Source: CAZDVQ01 sp964508975
Lineage (GTDB): Bacteria; Bacteroidota; Bacteroidia; Chitinophagales; Saprospiraceae
NCBI GenBank assembly: GCA_964508975.1
Contig: CAZDVQ010000055.1
Coordinates: forward strand, 1 to 30,837
Reading direction: 5' to 3'
DNA: 30,837 nt
Shown piece by piece: positions 1-7,633 of the stretch. Within the stretch, counting starts at the first letter, position 1, and each line of letters begins with the position of its first letter. Below the pieces are notes generated by a model, which had not been told where the DNA came from, searched no databases, and saw nothing but the letters and a program-made list of their open reading frames with translations. Made by a program: the position numbers and the translations under genes.

Positions 1-30
1 CCGCCACGGGTTTTCTGTTGTCGCCCTGAA

Positions 31-85
31 CCCCGGGTTGCGCTGCGCTTACCCGGGGCTATTAACATTAGACCCCTCTGGGGTC
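31..85. repeat. Two tandem hairpins (palindromic intergenic repeat)
   Basis: Two strong inverted repeats follow each other. CCCCGGGT (31-38) pairs with ACCCGGGG (51-58) around a 12-nt loop, and GACCCC (71-76) pairs with GGGGTC (80-85) around TCT. The intervening sequence is AT-rich. No coding sequence is visible here. The structure resembles dispersed palindromic repeats and not a classical terminator, since neither hairpin is followed by a T-run. Confidence 0.6.
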
Positions 86-119
86 AGGCAATGCTGTGCA
101 AAAGATGTGTCTTAATCAT

Positions 120-152
120 AGCTCGTGTACGCTTGCGTGGGGAGCTTTTTTT
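120..152 (+). terminator. Possible rho-independent terminator
   Basis: AGCTC (120-124) pairs with GAGCT (142-146), with an inner ACGC-TT-GCGT hairpin (129-138), followed by a run of seven T. It would serve a plus-strand gene lying left of the window. The stem is interrupted, so this is tentative. Confidence 0.35.
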
Positions 153-160
153 GTGCTGTA

Positions 161-298
161 AAGGCCGTAATTACGGGGCCGGGCTTGCGCCAGGTGCCCG
201 GCGGGCTGCGCTGTAGGCGCAGGTGCGTAGCACCGACCGTCTAGGGAGCCCAGAGGGGACCGCCGACGCATCGCGGCGGGGCGCCCAAATCAAAAAAA
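161..298 (+). repeat. GC-rich mosaic repeat, copy 1
   Basis: First of eight GC-rich intergenic elements. It contains the palindrome CCGTAATTACGG (165-176). Hairpin A is CTGCGCT-GTA-GGCGCAG (206-222, including a G-T wobble), and hairpin B is GGTGC-GTA-GCACC (222-234). A degenerate version of the core (GACCGTCTAGGGAGCC) follows, then GCGGCGGGGCGCCC and an A-rich end. It lies just past the 3' end of the E1 gene (minus strand). Confidence 0.75.
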
Positions 299-315
299 TC
301 AACGAGTTACGGTAA

Positions 316-2721
316 CTACATAAAATACATCCTCGGGAAATCCTGCGGCTTGGCTTCATGCATCAGCGCATATACACGCTCAAATACATCTTCGGCACTT
401 GGCTTGGCAAAGTAATCACCCTCAGAGCCGTATGGGCTGCGGTGCTCAGCAGCAGTGATGGTAACTGGTTCAGCGTCAAGGAGTTGATAGCCTTTTTGTT
501 TTTCCAGTACCTGCTGTAAAATGTATGCACTTGCACCACCCGGTACATCCTCATCCAAAACCACCAAGCGGTTGGTTTTCTCTAAGGACTGGCGGATTAA
601 TTCAAATCGGTCAAATGGTAAAAGTGATTGAATATCAATGAGTTCAACGGAAATACCCGCAGCGTTTAATTGCTCGATTGCCTCCTCTGCCACGCGTACG
701 CAAGAGCCGTACGTCAGCAAGGTTACGTCGCTACCGCTTTGCAATACCTCAGGAACGCCCAGTGGCACGGTGAAGGTATCAAAGTTGTCAGGCAAGGTTT
801 CTTTGAGTCTGTAACCGTTCAAGCACTCGATAACCAAAGCCGGGTCGTCTGATTGCAAGAGGGTATTATAGAAGCCTGCTGCTTGCGTCATATTACGTGG
901 TACCAATACGTGTACACCGCGTATCGAGTTGATAATCATGCCCATAGGTGAACCTGTGTGCCAAATGCCCTCAAGGCGGTGGCCCCTTGTACGGATAATC
1001 AAGGGCGCTTTCTGGATGCCGTTGCTGCGGTAGCGCAGGGTCGCCAAATCATCGCTCATGGGTGTCAAGGCATACAGCAGGTAGTCGAGGTATTGTATCT
1101 CGGCAATGGGGCGCAAGCCGCGCATGGCCATGCCAATACCTTGGCCCAGGATAGTCCATTCACGGATGCCCGTGTCGGAAACCCTCAACCTGCCGTGTTT
1201 TTCCTGTAAACCCGCAAAGCCTTGGTTCACGTCGCCGATATGACCAACGTCCTCCCCAAAAGCCAAAAGGGCAGGGTTAGTGGCTAAAGCATTGTCGAAG
1301 AAAGTGTTCAATATCTGATAGCCGTTCATCTGTTTCGACTCTGGCGTGATCACGGGCTTAACTTCCGGTACTTTGAGGGCAGAACCTGCCGTCTCGCTGT
1401 ACAAGTGCTTATGATAGGTTTCTTGACCTTTTTGAATGGCTTGGCTCAACCAGTTTTCAAGGGCAGTTTTCTCGGTGCTCTGTTCAAAACGACAAGCTTG
1501 GAGCACCAACCTTGCAGCACGAATACTCTCGCGACGCATCGGTTCAATGGCATTGGCCAGTTTGTTGCGTTCAGCTTGAACGAACTCAGCGTTAGGGCTT
1601 ACCTGGGCCAGTTGATCCAATAGTTCAAACAGTTGGGCTTTCTCGGCGTTAATCGGGGCAAAGAAGGTAGCCAAGGCACGTTTAGCACCATCTTTTACTT
1701 GTTGGCGTGCTTCTTCTTGTATTTTGTCTAGGTCTTCGCGGGTGGCGATGCCGTTTTGCATCATCCAGTCGCCCATCACCTTGATACAGTCATGGCTTTT
1801 CTCCCACTCCAAGCGCTCTGGTGTTTTGTAGCGCTCGTGTGAACCAGAGGTTGAGTGTCCTTGCGGCTGGGTTACTTCACGTACGTGAAATAAGGCTGGT
1901 TGGTGGGTTTCACGTATTTTAGCCACACCTTCTTCAAACATCTGGCAAAGGCTAGGGTAGTCCCAAGCACGAGATAGGTAAATTTCCATGCCTGCACCTG
2001 CATCGCTCGATTGGAAGCCAGCCAATGCCTCTGAGATGCTCTCTTTGGTTGTTTGGTATTTTTGAGGTACCGAGATGCCGTAACCATCATCCCAAACGCA
2101 TACCGCTAAGGGCACTTGCATTACGGCAGCAGCGTTCAAGGTTTCCCAAAACACGCCTTCTGAGGTACTGGCATCACCGATAGTGACGAAGCTCACCTCG
2201 TTGCCGGCATCTGAAAATGGGGTATTTTGCAAGGCTTCGTGCTTGCGGTAGAATGAAGAGGCACAAGCCAAACCAAGGCCACGGGCCATTTGGCCTGCAG
2301 TAGGCGAAATATCGGACGAAACGTTGTGCATCTCCTTGAGCGGCAACCAGTTACCCTGGCTGTCTATGAAAGGCGTAGCGTAGTGTGAGTTCATTTGGCG
2401 ACCACCGGAGAATGGGTCATTCTCGGGGTCAGCATATAGTTGTGCGAAGAAGTCCTCAATTGTTTGTAGGCCCATCGCGAACATGAAAGTTTGGTCGCGG
2501 TAATATCCCGAGCGGAAGTCGCCTTTCTTGAAAGCTTTGGCCATGGCTACCTGCGGAACTTCCTTACCATCGCCGAAGATACCAAACTTGGCTTTACCCG
2601 TCAGCACTTCTTTACGGCCAAGGAGGCTACATTCCCGGCTGATGCAACAAATGCGGTAGTCTTCAATAATTTCTTGAATATAAGTATCTTGCGTTTGCTC
2701 GGTCATGTTTGTGGCTGACAT
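316..2721 (-). CDS. Fused alpha-beta E1 component of 2-oxoacid dehydrogenase (branched-chain or pyruvate type)
   Basis: A thiamine-diphosphate-dependent E1 subunit that decarboxylates a 2-oxoacid and passes the acyl group to a lipoyl E2. At 801 aa it is an E1-alpha domain (about 15-450) joined to an E1-beta domain (about 465-801); most bacteria encode these separately. The ThDP/Mg signature appears as GDASTSEG (182-189) and DDGYGIS (211-217), where classical enzymes have GDG and NNGYAIS. HSTSGSHERY matches the usual active-site loop of the alpha chain. The beta half begins with a typical GEDVG motif and holds the conserved EYQYLDY-like (AEIQYLDY) and TYGS segments. Single-chain E1 proteins of this form are common in Bacteroidota and often carry poor names. 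No E2 or E3 gene is next to it. ATG at 2721 is chosen because it follows a -7 box; Met6 is an alternative. Branched-chain versus pyruvate specificity cannot be told from sequence alone. Confidence 0.9.
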   Translation of the reverse strand: MSATNMTEQTQDTYIQEIIEDYRICCISRECSLLGRKEVLTGKAKFGIFGDGKEVPQVAMAKAFKKGDFRSGYYRDQTFMFAMGLQTIEDFFAQLYADPENDPFSGGRQMNSHYATPFIDSQGNWLPLKEMHNVSSDISPTAGQMARGLGLACASSFYRKHEALQNTPFSDAGNEVSFVTIGDASTSEGVFWETLNAAAVMQVPLAVCVWDDGYGISVPQKYQTTKESISEALAGFQSSDAGAGMEIYLSRAWDYPSLCQMFEEGVAKIRETHQPALFHVREVTQPQGHSTSGSHERYKTPERLEWEKSHDCIKVMGDWMMQNGIATREDLDKIQEEARQQVKDGAKRALATFFAPINAEKAQLFELLDQLAQVSPNAEFVQAERNKLANAIEPMRRESIRAARLVLQACRFEQSTEKTALENWLSQAIQKGQETYHKHLYSETAGSALKVPEVKPVITPESKQMNGYQILNTFFDNALATNPALLAFGEDVGHIGDVNQGFAGLQEKHGRLRVSDTGIREWTILGQGIGMAMRGLRPIAEIQYLDYLLYALTPMSDDLATLRYRSNGIQKAPLIIRTRGHRLEGIWHTGSPMGMIINSIRGVHVLVPRNMTQAAGFYNTLLQSDDPALVIECLNGYRLKETLPDNFDTFTVPLGVPEVLQSGSDVTLLTYGSCVRVAEEAIEQLNAAGISVELIDIQSLLPFDRFELIRQSLEKTNRLVVLDEDVPGGASAYILQQVLEKQKGYQLLDAEPVTITAAEHRSPYGSEGDYFAKPSAEDVFERVYALMHEAKPQDFPRMYFM

Positions 2722-2758
2722 TCAAATTATAATTTGGGATGAGTCTGTAAATGCTGGG

Positions 2759-2766
2759 CAAATTTA
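2759..2766 (-). promoter_or_regulatory. Putative -7 promoter box of the E1 gene
   Basis: On the minus strand this reads TAAATTTG, an exact match to the Bacteroidota -7 consensus TAnnTTTG, 37 nt before the start codon. I see no good TTTG at the expected -33 position. Confidence 0.45.
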
Positions 2767-2817
2767 CATATAATTTGGTAAAACTGCCTTTTTTGGGCTG
2801 AAAAAGACAGGCGGGGA

Positions 2818-3498
2818 TTAGTGTTTGTCCTCGATGATTTTCTTGTCGGCATGGCGTAAAACCTTGGCTTCCAAGTAGAAAATGGTCTCTTCGGCTACGT
2901 TTTTGGCCAAATCACCAATACGTTCAATTTTACGCATGATAGAGAAGAGGTACAGGTAGTCTTCAATGCGGTCAGGGTTTGCTTTACAGTATTCTACGAT
3001 GACTGGACCCACGTCGTTGTTGATTTTGTTCAAGGTCGCATCTTTGCCAAATACCCAGCGGGCCAAGTTCGTGTCCTCGAAGTTGAAAGAGTGTATGGCA
3101 TCGTCAATCATCGAGATGGCGGTGTCGAACATCTCGCGGAACCTGATTTTTTGGAGTAGTTCTTCTTCAAAGGGGTGTTCTAGGTACAAAACGTACTTGG
3201 CTACGCCGTAAGCATGGTCGCCAATGCGTTCCAAGTGCCCGTTGATGCGGATGGTGGCCAGCACGAAACGCAGGTCGATGGCTACAGGGCGATACAGCGC
3301 CAATAGTTTCTCGCAATCGCGGTCAATGCTTAGCTCGGTAGCGTTTACACGGTTTTCATAGTGTATGATTTCGCGTGCCAGCGAGCGGTCGAGGTTGATG
3401 TAGCAGTCTTTGGCTCGGGCCAATTGGCTGCGCACCAAGTGCATGGTGTCTATGGTTTGGTCTTTAAGCTCTTGGAGCTTAAGCTCTAGTTGGTTCAT
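2818..3498 (-). CDS. phoU: PhoU-family phosphate regulator
   Basis: A cytoplasmic helical protein that in other bacteria restrains the PhoR/PhoB response and the Pst phosphate transporter. The 226-aa length and all-helical, two-repeat layout fit the family. Each half carries the metal-binding motif: ERIGDHA (90-96) and ERIGDLA (192-198), the latter followed by KNVAEE. The start lies only 6 nt after the stop codon of the upstream CoA-transferase subunit, so the two are probably one transcript, although no functional link is known. No pstSCAB or phoR/phoB genes are nearby in the window, so its partners must lie elsewhere. Confidence 0.92.
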   Translation of the reverse strand: MNQLELKLQELKDQTIDTMHLVRSQLARAKDCYINLDRSLAREIIHYENRVNATELSIDRDCEKLLALYRPVAIDLRFVLATIRINGHLERIGDHAYGVAKYVLYLEHPFEEELLQKIRFREMFDTAISMIDDAIHSFNFEDTNLARWVFGKDATLNKINNDVGPVIVEYCKANPDRIEDYLYLFSIMRKIERIGDLAKNVAEETIFYLEAKVLRHADKKIIEDKH

Positions 3499-3504
3499 GT
3501 TGTA

Positions 3505-4197
3505 TTATTTGCTTACGGTGCGTTGTTCAATGCGCTTCTCGTAGTTGCTGCCTTGGAAAATCCTTTGTACGTAAACACCTGGCGTGTGGATATAGTTTGG
3601 ATCCAAAGCGCCGGGTTCAACCAATTCTTCTACTTCAACGATGGTTATTTTACCGGCCATGGCCATCATGGGGTTAAAATTGCGCGCGGTACCTTTGAAG
3701 ATGAGGTTACCCTGGGTATCGCCTTTCCAAGCTTTTACCAGGGCAAAATCGGCATGCAGGGCTGTTTCCATCACGTACATCCGACCGCCAAAATCCCGTA
3801 CTTCCTTGCCGTTGGCAATCTCGGTGCCGTAGCCGGTTGGGGTAAAAAACGCGGGAATCCCAGCGCCACCGGCACGGATACGCTCGGCAAGCGTACCTTG
3901 TGGCACGAGGTCAACTTCTAGCTCGCCACTGAGGAGTTGGCGTTCAAACTCGGCATTTTCACCCACGTACGACGAGATCATCTTTTTCACCTGGCGGGTT
4001 TTGAGCATCAGGCCGATACCAAAATCATCAACACCGGCATTGTTGGATATACAGGTCAATCCTTTTACACCCTTGGCAATCAGCGCGGTAATACAATTTT
4101 CAGGGATGCCGCAGAGGCCAAAGCCGCCCAGCATGAGGGTCATATTGTCTTGGATATCAAAAATAGCAGATTCGGCGTTTTGATAAACTTTGTTCAT
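3505..4197 (-). CDS. scoA: 3-oxoacid (succinyl-CoA:acetoacetate) CoA-transferase subunit A
   Basis: Subunit A of a family I CoA-transferase, which moves CoA from succinyl-CoA to acetoacetate or a similar 3-oxoacid. The length of 230 aa is normal. The family signature is clear: GGFGLCGIPE at 24-33, followed by the SNNAG segment near 51-55 and the GGAGIPAFFTPTGYGT stretch that lines the CoA site. The catalytic glutamate of these enzymes sits in subunit B, so this polypeptide cannot work alone. Subunit B is not encoded in the neighbouring genes: the next gene downstream is phoU. B is probably elsewhere in the genome, as happens in other Bacteroidota. The start at 4197 is preceded by a good -7 box about 67 nt upstream. 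Confidence 0.9.
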   Translation of the reverse strand: MNKVYQNAESAIFDIQDNMTLMLGGFGLCGIPENCITALIAKGVKGLTCISNNAGVDDFGIGLMLKTRQVKKMISSYVGENAEFERQLLSGELEVDLVPQGTLAERIRAGGAGIPAFFTPTGYGTEIANGKEVRDFGGRMYVMETALHADFALVKAWKGDTQGNLIFKGTARNFNPMMAMAGKITIVEVEELVEPGALDPNYIHTPGVYVQRIFQGSNYEKRIEQRTVSK

Positions 4198-4264
4198 GTT
4201 GATATTGGTTAAGGTGGGTGTTTGTTGCGTGCTGTCGGGGCCTGAATCCCGCCCCTTCGTTGCG

Positions 4265-4272
4265 CAAAACTA
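4265..4272 (-). promoter_or_regulatory. Putative -7 promoter box of the scoA-phoU unit
   Basis: The minus strand reads TAGTTTTG, an exact TAnnTTTG match. A TTTT stretch 17 nt further upstream could be a weak -33 element. The leader would be about 60 nt. Confidence 0.5.
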
Positions 4273-4319
4273 CAAAAAGCCCTGTAAATAAAAACGATTT
4301 AATCTTTCATCGTTTTCCC

Positions 4320-4452
4320 AAGGCAGCTTTGCGGCCTTGGTGCGTTAGGCATGCGTAGGGCAGCCGCCATAGGCGGCTGGTGCGCAGCACCGAGCGAACA
4401 GCGAGCCCGGAGCACGCCGGCGACGCGCAAGCGGCGCAACGCCCAAAAAAAA
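4320..4452 (+). repeat. GC-rich mosaic repeat, copy 2
   Basis: Well-preserved copy. Hairpin A is an 8-bp stem with triloop ATA (4361-4379, CAGCCGCC-ATA-GGCGGCTG), followed directly by hairpin B GGTGC-GCA-GCACC (4379-4391). The core GAGCGAACAGCGAGCC, a GCCGGCGACGC segment and GCGGCGCAACGCCC lead into eight A. The left border contains GCGTTAGGCATGCG. The right end abuts the stop codon of the M15 peptidase gene. Confidence 0.85.
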
Positions 4453-5316
4453 TTACTTATCTCCCGCTGCCAAACGAGCCAGCAGCATAGAATCTGTGAG
4501 CATCAGCTCGGGGCGGTATTCAAAATGCATGGTGTCGTAGTGGTACCAGCGGCCACCCCAGATGAAACCGTGTTTTTCAAAAACCTTCACGATTTTTTCA
4601 GGGATATTGTTCATGTACGGCACGTCTGTACCAGCGGTTATATCTACGTTTTTGTGTTTCCAGCGCCAATAATGCGATTCCTTCACGTTGATGTCGATCG
4701 CGATGCCGAAACTGTGCATGCTCACGTTGTTGGTGCCCGCAATTTGGCGCCAGTTAAAGGTGCCGCCCATGTTCTCGAGGTACTTGTGCACCTCTGGCAT
4801 AGACTCCAGTTCTTTGGCTACAGCCATTAGTTTTTTGTCCACCTCGTTCACGGTGGTCACCTTGAACCTAACTTCCTGTACCTCTGGTAAAAAGTCGATT
4901 TGAACCAAGCGTTCCACTACTTCCTCTTTGGTATTACCGTACATTTTGCGGAAAAACGGCTCGTAGCGGATAATGCCCGGGTCCTCGTTTTTCTTGGGTT
5001 TGTACAAAGGTTTATCGACAGGGTAGGGGATTTTAAAATGATCCTCGAGGTCGGCATTTTTCATCCAACCGTAGTAATCCTTGGTTGAATCTCCGTCGTC
5101 AAAGCGCATCTCGGTGCCATCGTTCCACACGAGGCAGCTATCGTTACCACCCCTGAAATGATCAGGATAAGCGAGTATAAAACGCTGCATGGCCGGGCTC
5201 AGCGAGTCGAATGGCAGCAGCACGGGTTCTGGTTTATTGTTGAACAAACCACTGCTTGAACCGCCCCACCAAGCGACAGAAACAACAAAGGCCGATAAAA
5301 TGATACGGTAAATCAT
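4453..5316 (-). CDS. M15-family D-Ala-D-Ala carboxypeptidase / peptidoglycan endopeptidase, secreted
   Basis: A probable zinc peptidase acting on peptidoglycan stem peptides in the periplasm. The 287-aa protein starts with a hydrophobic signal segment (about 1-19). The C-terminal third holds the M15 zinc-site pattern: SMHSFGIAIDIN (199-210) supplies His201 and Asp208, and the DTMHFEYRPE segment (261-270) supplies the catalytic acid region and His264. This arrangement fits the VanY/M15C group. The N-terminal half (about 30-150) is not a domain I recognise; it has many aromatic and charged residues. A promoter with -33 and -7 elements precedes it. The GC-rich repeat copy 2 begins at its stop codon. 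Substrate (carboxypeptidase versus L-Ala-D-Glu endopeptidase) cannot be decided here. Confidence 0.85.
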   Translation of the reverse strand: MIYRIILSAFVVSVAWWGGSSSGLFNNKPEPVLLPFDSLSPAMQRFILAYPDHFRGGNDSCLVWNDGTEMRFDDGDSTKDYYGWMKNADLEDHFKIPYPVDKPLYKPKKNEDPGIIRYEPFFRKMYGNTKEEVVERLVQIDFLPEVQEVRFKVTTVNEVDKKLMAVAKELESMPEVHKYLENMGGTFNWRQIAGTNNVSMHSFGIAIDINVKESHYWRWKHKNVDITAGTDVPYMNNIPEKIVKVFEKHGFIWGGRWYHYDTMHFEYRPELMLTDSMLLARLAAGDK

Positions 5317-5359
5317 GTTTTTTGTCGGGGTATGAATAGGTCTAAAAACTAAACGAGCG

Positions 5360-5390
5360 GAAAGATAGATAAATTTTGCAATATGCCAAA
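5360..5390 (-). promoter_or_regulatory. Putative promoter of the M15 peptidase gene
   Basis: The minus strand reads TTTG (5387-5390), 19 nt, then TATCTTTC (5360-5367), one base off the TAnnTTTG box. The 19-nt spacing is what is usual for Bacteroidota primary promoters. Confidence 0.5.
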
Positions 5391-5409
5391 CTAGGTCTTT
5401 TACCCTATT

Positions 5410-7305
5410 TTATTCTATGTATATCTCCACGCGGCGCTGTTGGTCCAGGCTGACGGCTTCATCTTGCGCAATGCCTTTGCCAATGGCAAATATTTGGCTT
5501 TGCGGAACACCTGCAGCAATAAAGATAGTGGCCAGTTTATCTGCCCGTTCTTTGCTCAGTTTTTGGTTCATTTCCTGGTTGCCTTTCTCGTCGGCAAAGC
5601 CTACTAGTTTTACGTTCAGCAGGGATTTGTCGGGGTATTGGTCCAAAAGCGCTTTGACGCGTTTAACTTGGTCGTCCTTAAGTATCGTGCTACCAGATTC
5701 AAAATACACGGTAGTTGTGCCTGCTGCCACGGTTTTGGTTTTTAGTTCCTCGTACATATAGTTCTTGTACAGCACCACGTCCACATGAACCGATGGTTTC
5801 GTGCGGCTCGATTTAAATCGCTCGGCGTTAACGTAGGTTTCGTAACCGTTGTGGTCAATCACCATGGAGTATAGCTGGTCGTCGGGCAAGCAGTAGAAAA
5901 ACTTACCGTTGGCATCGGCTTGGCCTTGTGCAATGGTTTGGCCCGACTTATTGATTTTGATCTTGGCCGCTAGGGCTTGACCGTCCTCACCGTAAACCGT
6001 TCCGCTTAGCAGTACGATAGCCTTGGCTGGGGCGGTTTGCAGTGGTATTCCTACTTTGTAAATGTCTAGTCCACCGTAATTATCCTTTGGTTTAGAGGAT
6101 GCAAAAAACGCTTCCGATCCATCGTGATTGAGGGTAAAGCCAACTTCGCGCCAAGGCGAATTGATAGAGCGACCCATGTTTTCTGGCTTTGTCCAGGCAC
6201 CGTCGCGCAGTACCGTTCGGAAGATATCTGCATCGCCATAGCCTGGCAAACCGGCAGAGGCAAAGTAGAGGGTTACGCCATCGGTCGCGATAAAGGGCGA
6301 CTCCTCGTCTTGGTCTGTATTAATCGTTGGGCCAAGGTTTTCGGGGTTGCTCCAGCTTCCGTTGGCTTGCTTGCGCGACACCCAGATATCGGTACCGCCA
6401 AAACCGCCGGGGCGGTTAGAGGCAAAGTACATGACGGAGCCGCTACAATCAATGCCTGGTTGTGAGTCCCAACTTTTATCGTTGAGGCTGCCTTTGAGGT
6501 TGCGCAGGTTTTCAAAGCCAATACCGTTGAGGTCCATCGAGTATAAATCGCAGCCGCCGTTACCTTCGGGGCGGTTGCAGAGCGTGAGGTACAGGGTGCG
6601 GCCACAAGGACTCAGTCGGCCCATACCTTCGTTCCCGTCGGAGTTGATTTCTTTCATGGCTTCACCAGCGGTCCAGTTGCCATTGTTTTTGCGTTTGCTG
6701 ATGAACAGGTTTTCATCTAGGTTTCGGCTGGTGTACACCATCAGCTCGCCATCATAGCTTAGGCCGGGCATGTATTCATCGGCAGGCGAGTTGATGTTGG
6801 GGCCAAGGTTGACTGCTTTTTCAACCATGGCATCAAAGTTTTGGGTCATGCAAAACTTGCTGTTGCGGATGCAGGCATCCACGCTCTTGCGGTAAATTTC
6901 AACCGATTTAGGGTCGTCGGAGCTAAAATCTTGCACATTCCCCATCTTGAAAAGCTCGTAATACTCAACCGCTTCCAGGTGTTTGCCGCCTTTGTGGTAG
7001 GCTTCGGCACATTCAAAATACGAGCAGAGCGACAGTTTGGGATTAAGTTCAAAGCTTTTTTGGTAAGCCTCTATGGCTTTGTCAAAATTGTTCTGGCGCA
7101 ACTGCACCAAGCCCAACAATTTGTAAGCCGTCGAGTAATCATCCTTGGTGGCTATGGCGGCTTGAAGCTCGCCCACGGCCGCTGCATAATTACCGTTATT
7201 GATCAGTAATTCAGCGTTTTTTACATAATTTGCGGCAATCTTGGCCTTTTGGGCCCAAGCGGAATTTGCCAATAGCAACACGATGACAATCAACAACTGT
7301 TTCAT
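5410..7305 (-). CDS. PorE-like OmpA-family envelope protein (TPR, beta-propeller, CRD, OmpA)
   Basis: A 631-aa exported protein that probably ties an envelope complex to peptidoglycan. Order of parts: signal peptide (1-18, cut after ANSAWA), TPR repeats (about 25-135), a PD40/WD40-like beta-propeller (about 170-400) with recurrent YFAS.....GG.DI blades, a carboxypeptidase-regulatory-like beta domain (about 430-510) and a C-terminal OmpA domain (about 525-631). Asp572 and Arg587 match the peptidoglycan-binding pair of OmpA domains. This domain order is that of PorE, a T9SS component in Porphyromonas gingivalis. That protein is a lipoprotein, whereas this one has a normal signal peptide without a lipobox Cys. 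Bacteroidota often encode several such proteins, so a T9SS role is an inference, helped by three T9SS cargo genes nearby. Confidence 0.85.
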   Translation of the reverse strand: MKQLLIVIVLLLANSAWAQKAKIAANYVKNAELLINNGNYAAAVGELQAAIATKDDYSTAYKLLGLVQLRQNNFDKAIEAYQKSFELNPKLSLCSYFECAEAYHKGGKHLEAVEYYELFKMGNVQDFSSDDPKSVEIYRKSVDACIRNSKFCMTQNFDAMVEKAVNLGPNINSPADEYMPGLSYDGELMVYTSRNLDENLFISKRKNNGNWTAGEAMKEINSDGNEGMGRLSPCGRTLYLTLCNRPEGNGGCDLYSMDLNGIGFENLRNLKGSLNDKSWDSQPGIDCSGSVMYFASNRPGGFGGTDIWVSRKQANGSWSNPENLGPTINTDQDEESPFIATDGVTLYFASAGLPGYGDADIFRTVLRDGAWTKPENMGRSINSPWREVGFTLNHDGSEAFFASSKPKDNYGGLDIYKVGIPLQTAPAKAIVLLSGTVYGEDGQALAAKIKINKSGQTIAQGQADANGKFFYCLPDDQLYSMVIDHNGYETYVNAERFKSSRTKPSVHVDVVLYKNYMYEELKTKTVAAGTTTVYFESGSTILKDDQVKRVKALLDQYPDKSLLNVKLVGFADEKGNQEMNQKLSKERADKLATIFIAAGVPQSQIFAIGKGIAQDEAVSLDQQRRVEIYIE

Positions 7306-7309
7306 GTTA

Positions 7310-7317
7310 CAAAGGTA
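7310..7317 (-). promoter_or_regulatory. TAnnTTTG box very close to the PorE-like start
   Basis: The minus strand reads TACCTTTG, an exact match, only 4 nt before the ATG at 7305, with TTG about 21 nt further upstream. If used, transcription would begin at or within a few bases of the start codon, giving a leaderless mRNA. It may also be a chance match. Confidence 0.4.
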
Positions 7318-7365
7318 CGTTAAAATGGCCTTTTGGTTGCAAGTTAGCCTATGATTAGACGATTG

Positions 7366-7550
7366 TTTTGGGCGGTTCCCTTGGCTTTCAGCCTCGGGTC
7401 GCTACGTTACGCGGCTCGCTACTCGCTCGGCCCTTCGCCGCCTTTTTTATAAGAAGACGTTCCACGGAACGTCTCTACAGGCGGCTTGGTCTGGCGCGTT
7501 GCGCCACCGCTCCACATCGCTACCGCAGCAGGACAGCGCTGTCGCCTTGG
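7366..7550 (-). repeat. GC-rich mosaic repeat, copy 3, containing a REP-like palindrome
   Basis: Minus orientation (plus strand starts TTTTGGGCGG). It carries the core CGGCTCGCTACTCGCTCGG followed by CCCTTCGCC, nearly the same as copy 4, so the two form a subgroup. After GCCGCC and a T-run, a palindrome (7455-7474) interrupts it. GC-rich hairpin sequence resumes to about 7550, for example GGCGCGTTGCGCC and ACAGCGCTGT. The whole stretch 7306-7633 contains no gene. Confidence 0.7.
7455..7478 (-). repeat. REP-like palindrome with GTAG foot
   Basis: AGACGTTCC (7455-7463) and GGAACGTCT (7466-7474) form a perfect 9-bp stem with AC between them. On the minus strand the palindrome is preceded by GTAG. 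The same palindrome, with centre GC, occurs twice at 23476-23676. Confidence 0.75.
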
Positions 7551-7633
7551 CTAAATTCCCAACATCCACTTAGTATTTACATAATTTTTTGTCATCTTTA
7601 CAGCCTCAAAGCCATAACCTTCAAAACCAACTC

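Noticed and set aside
182..217. Protein positions 182-217 of the E1 protein (gene 316-2721): GDA and DDGYGIS in place of GDG and NNGYAIS as a sign of inactivation
   Set aside because: To my knowledge the single-chain E1 proteins of Bacteroidota commonly show this variant, so it is probably a family trait.
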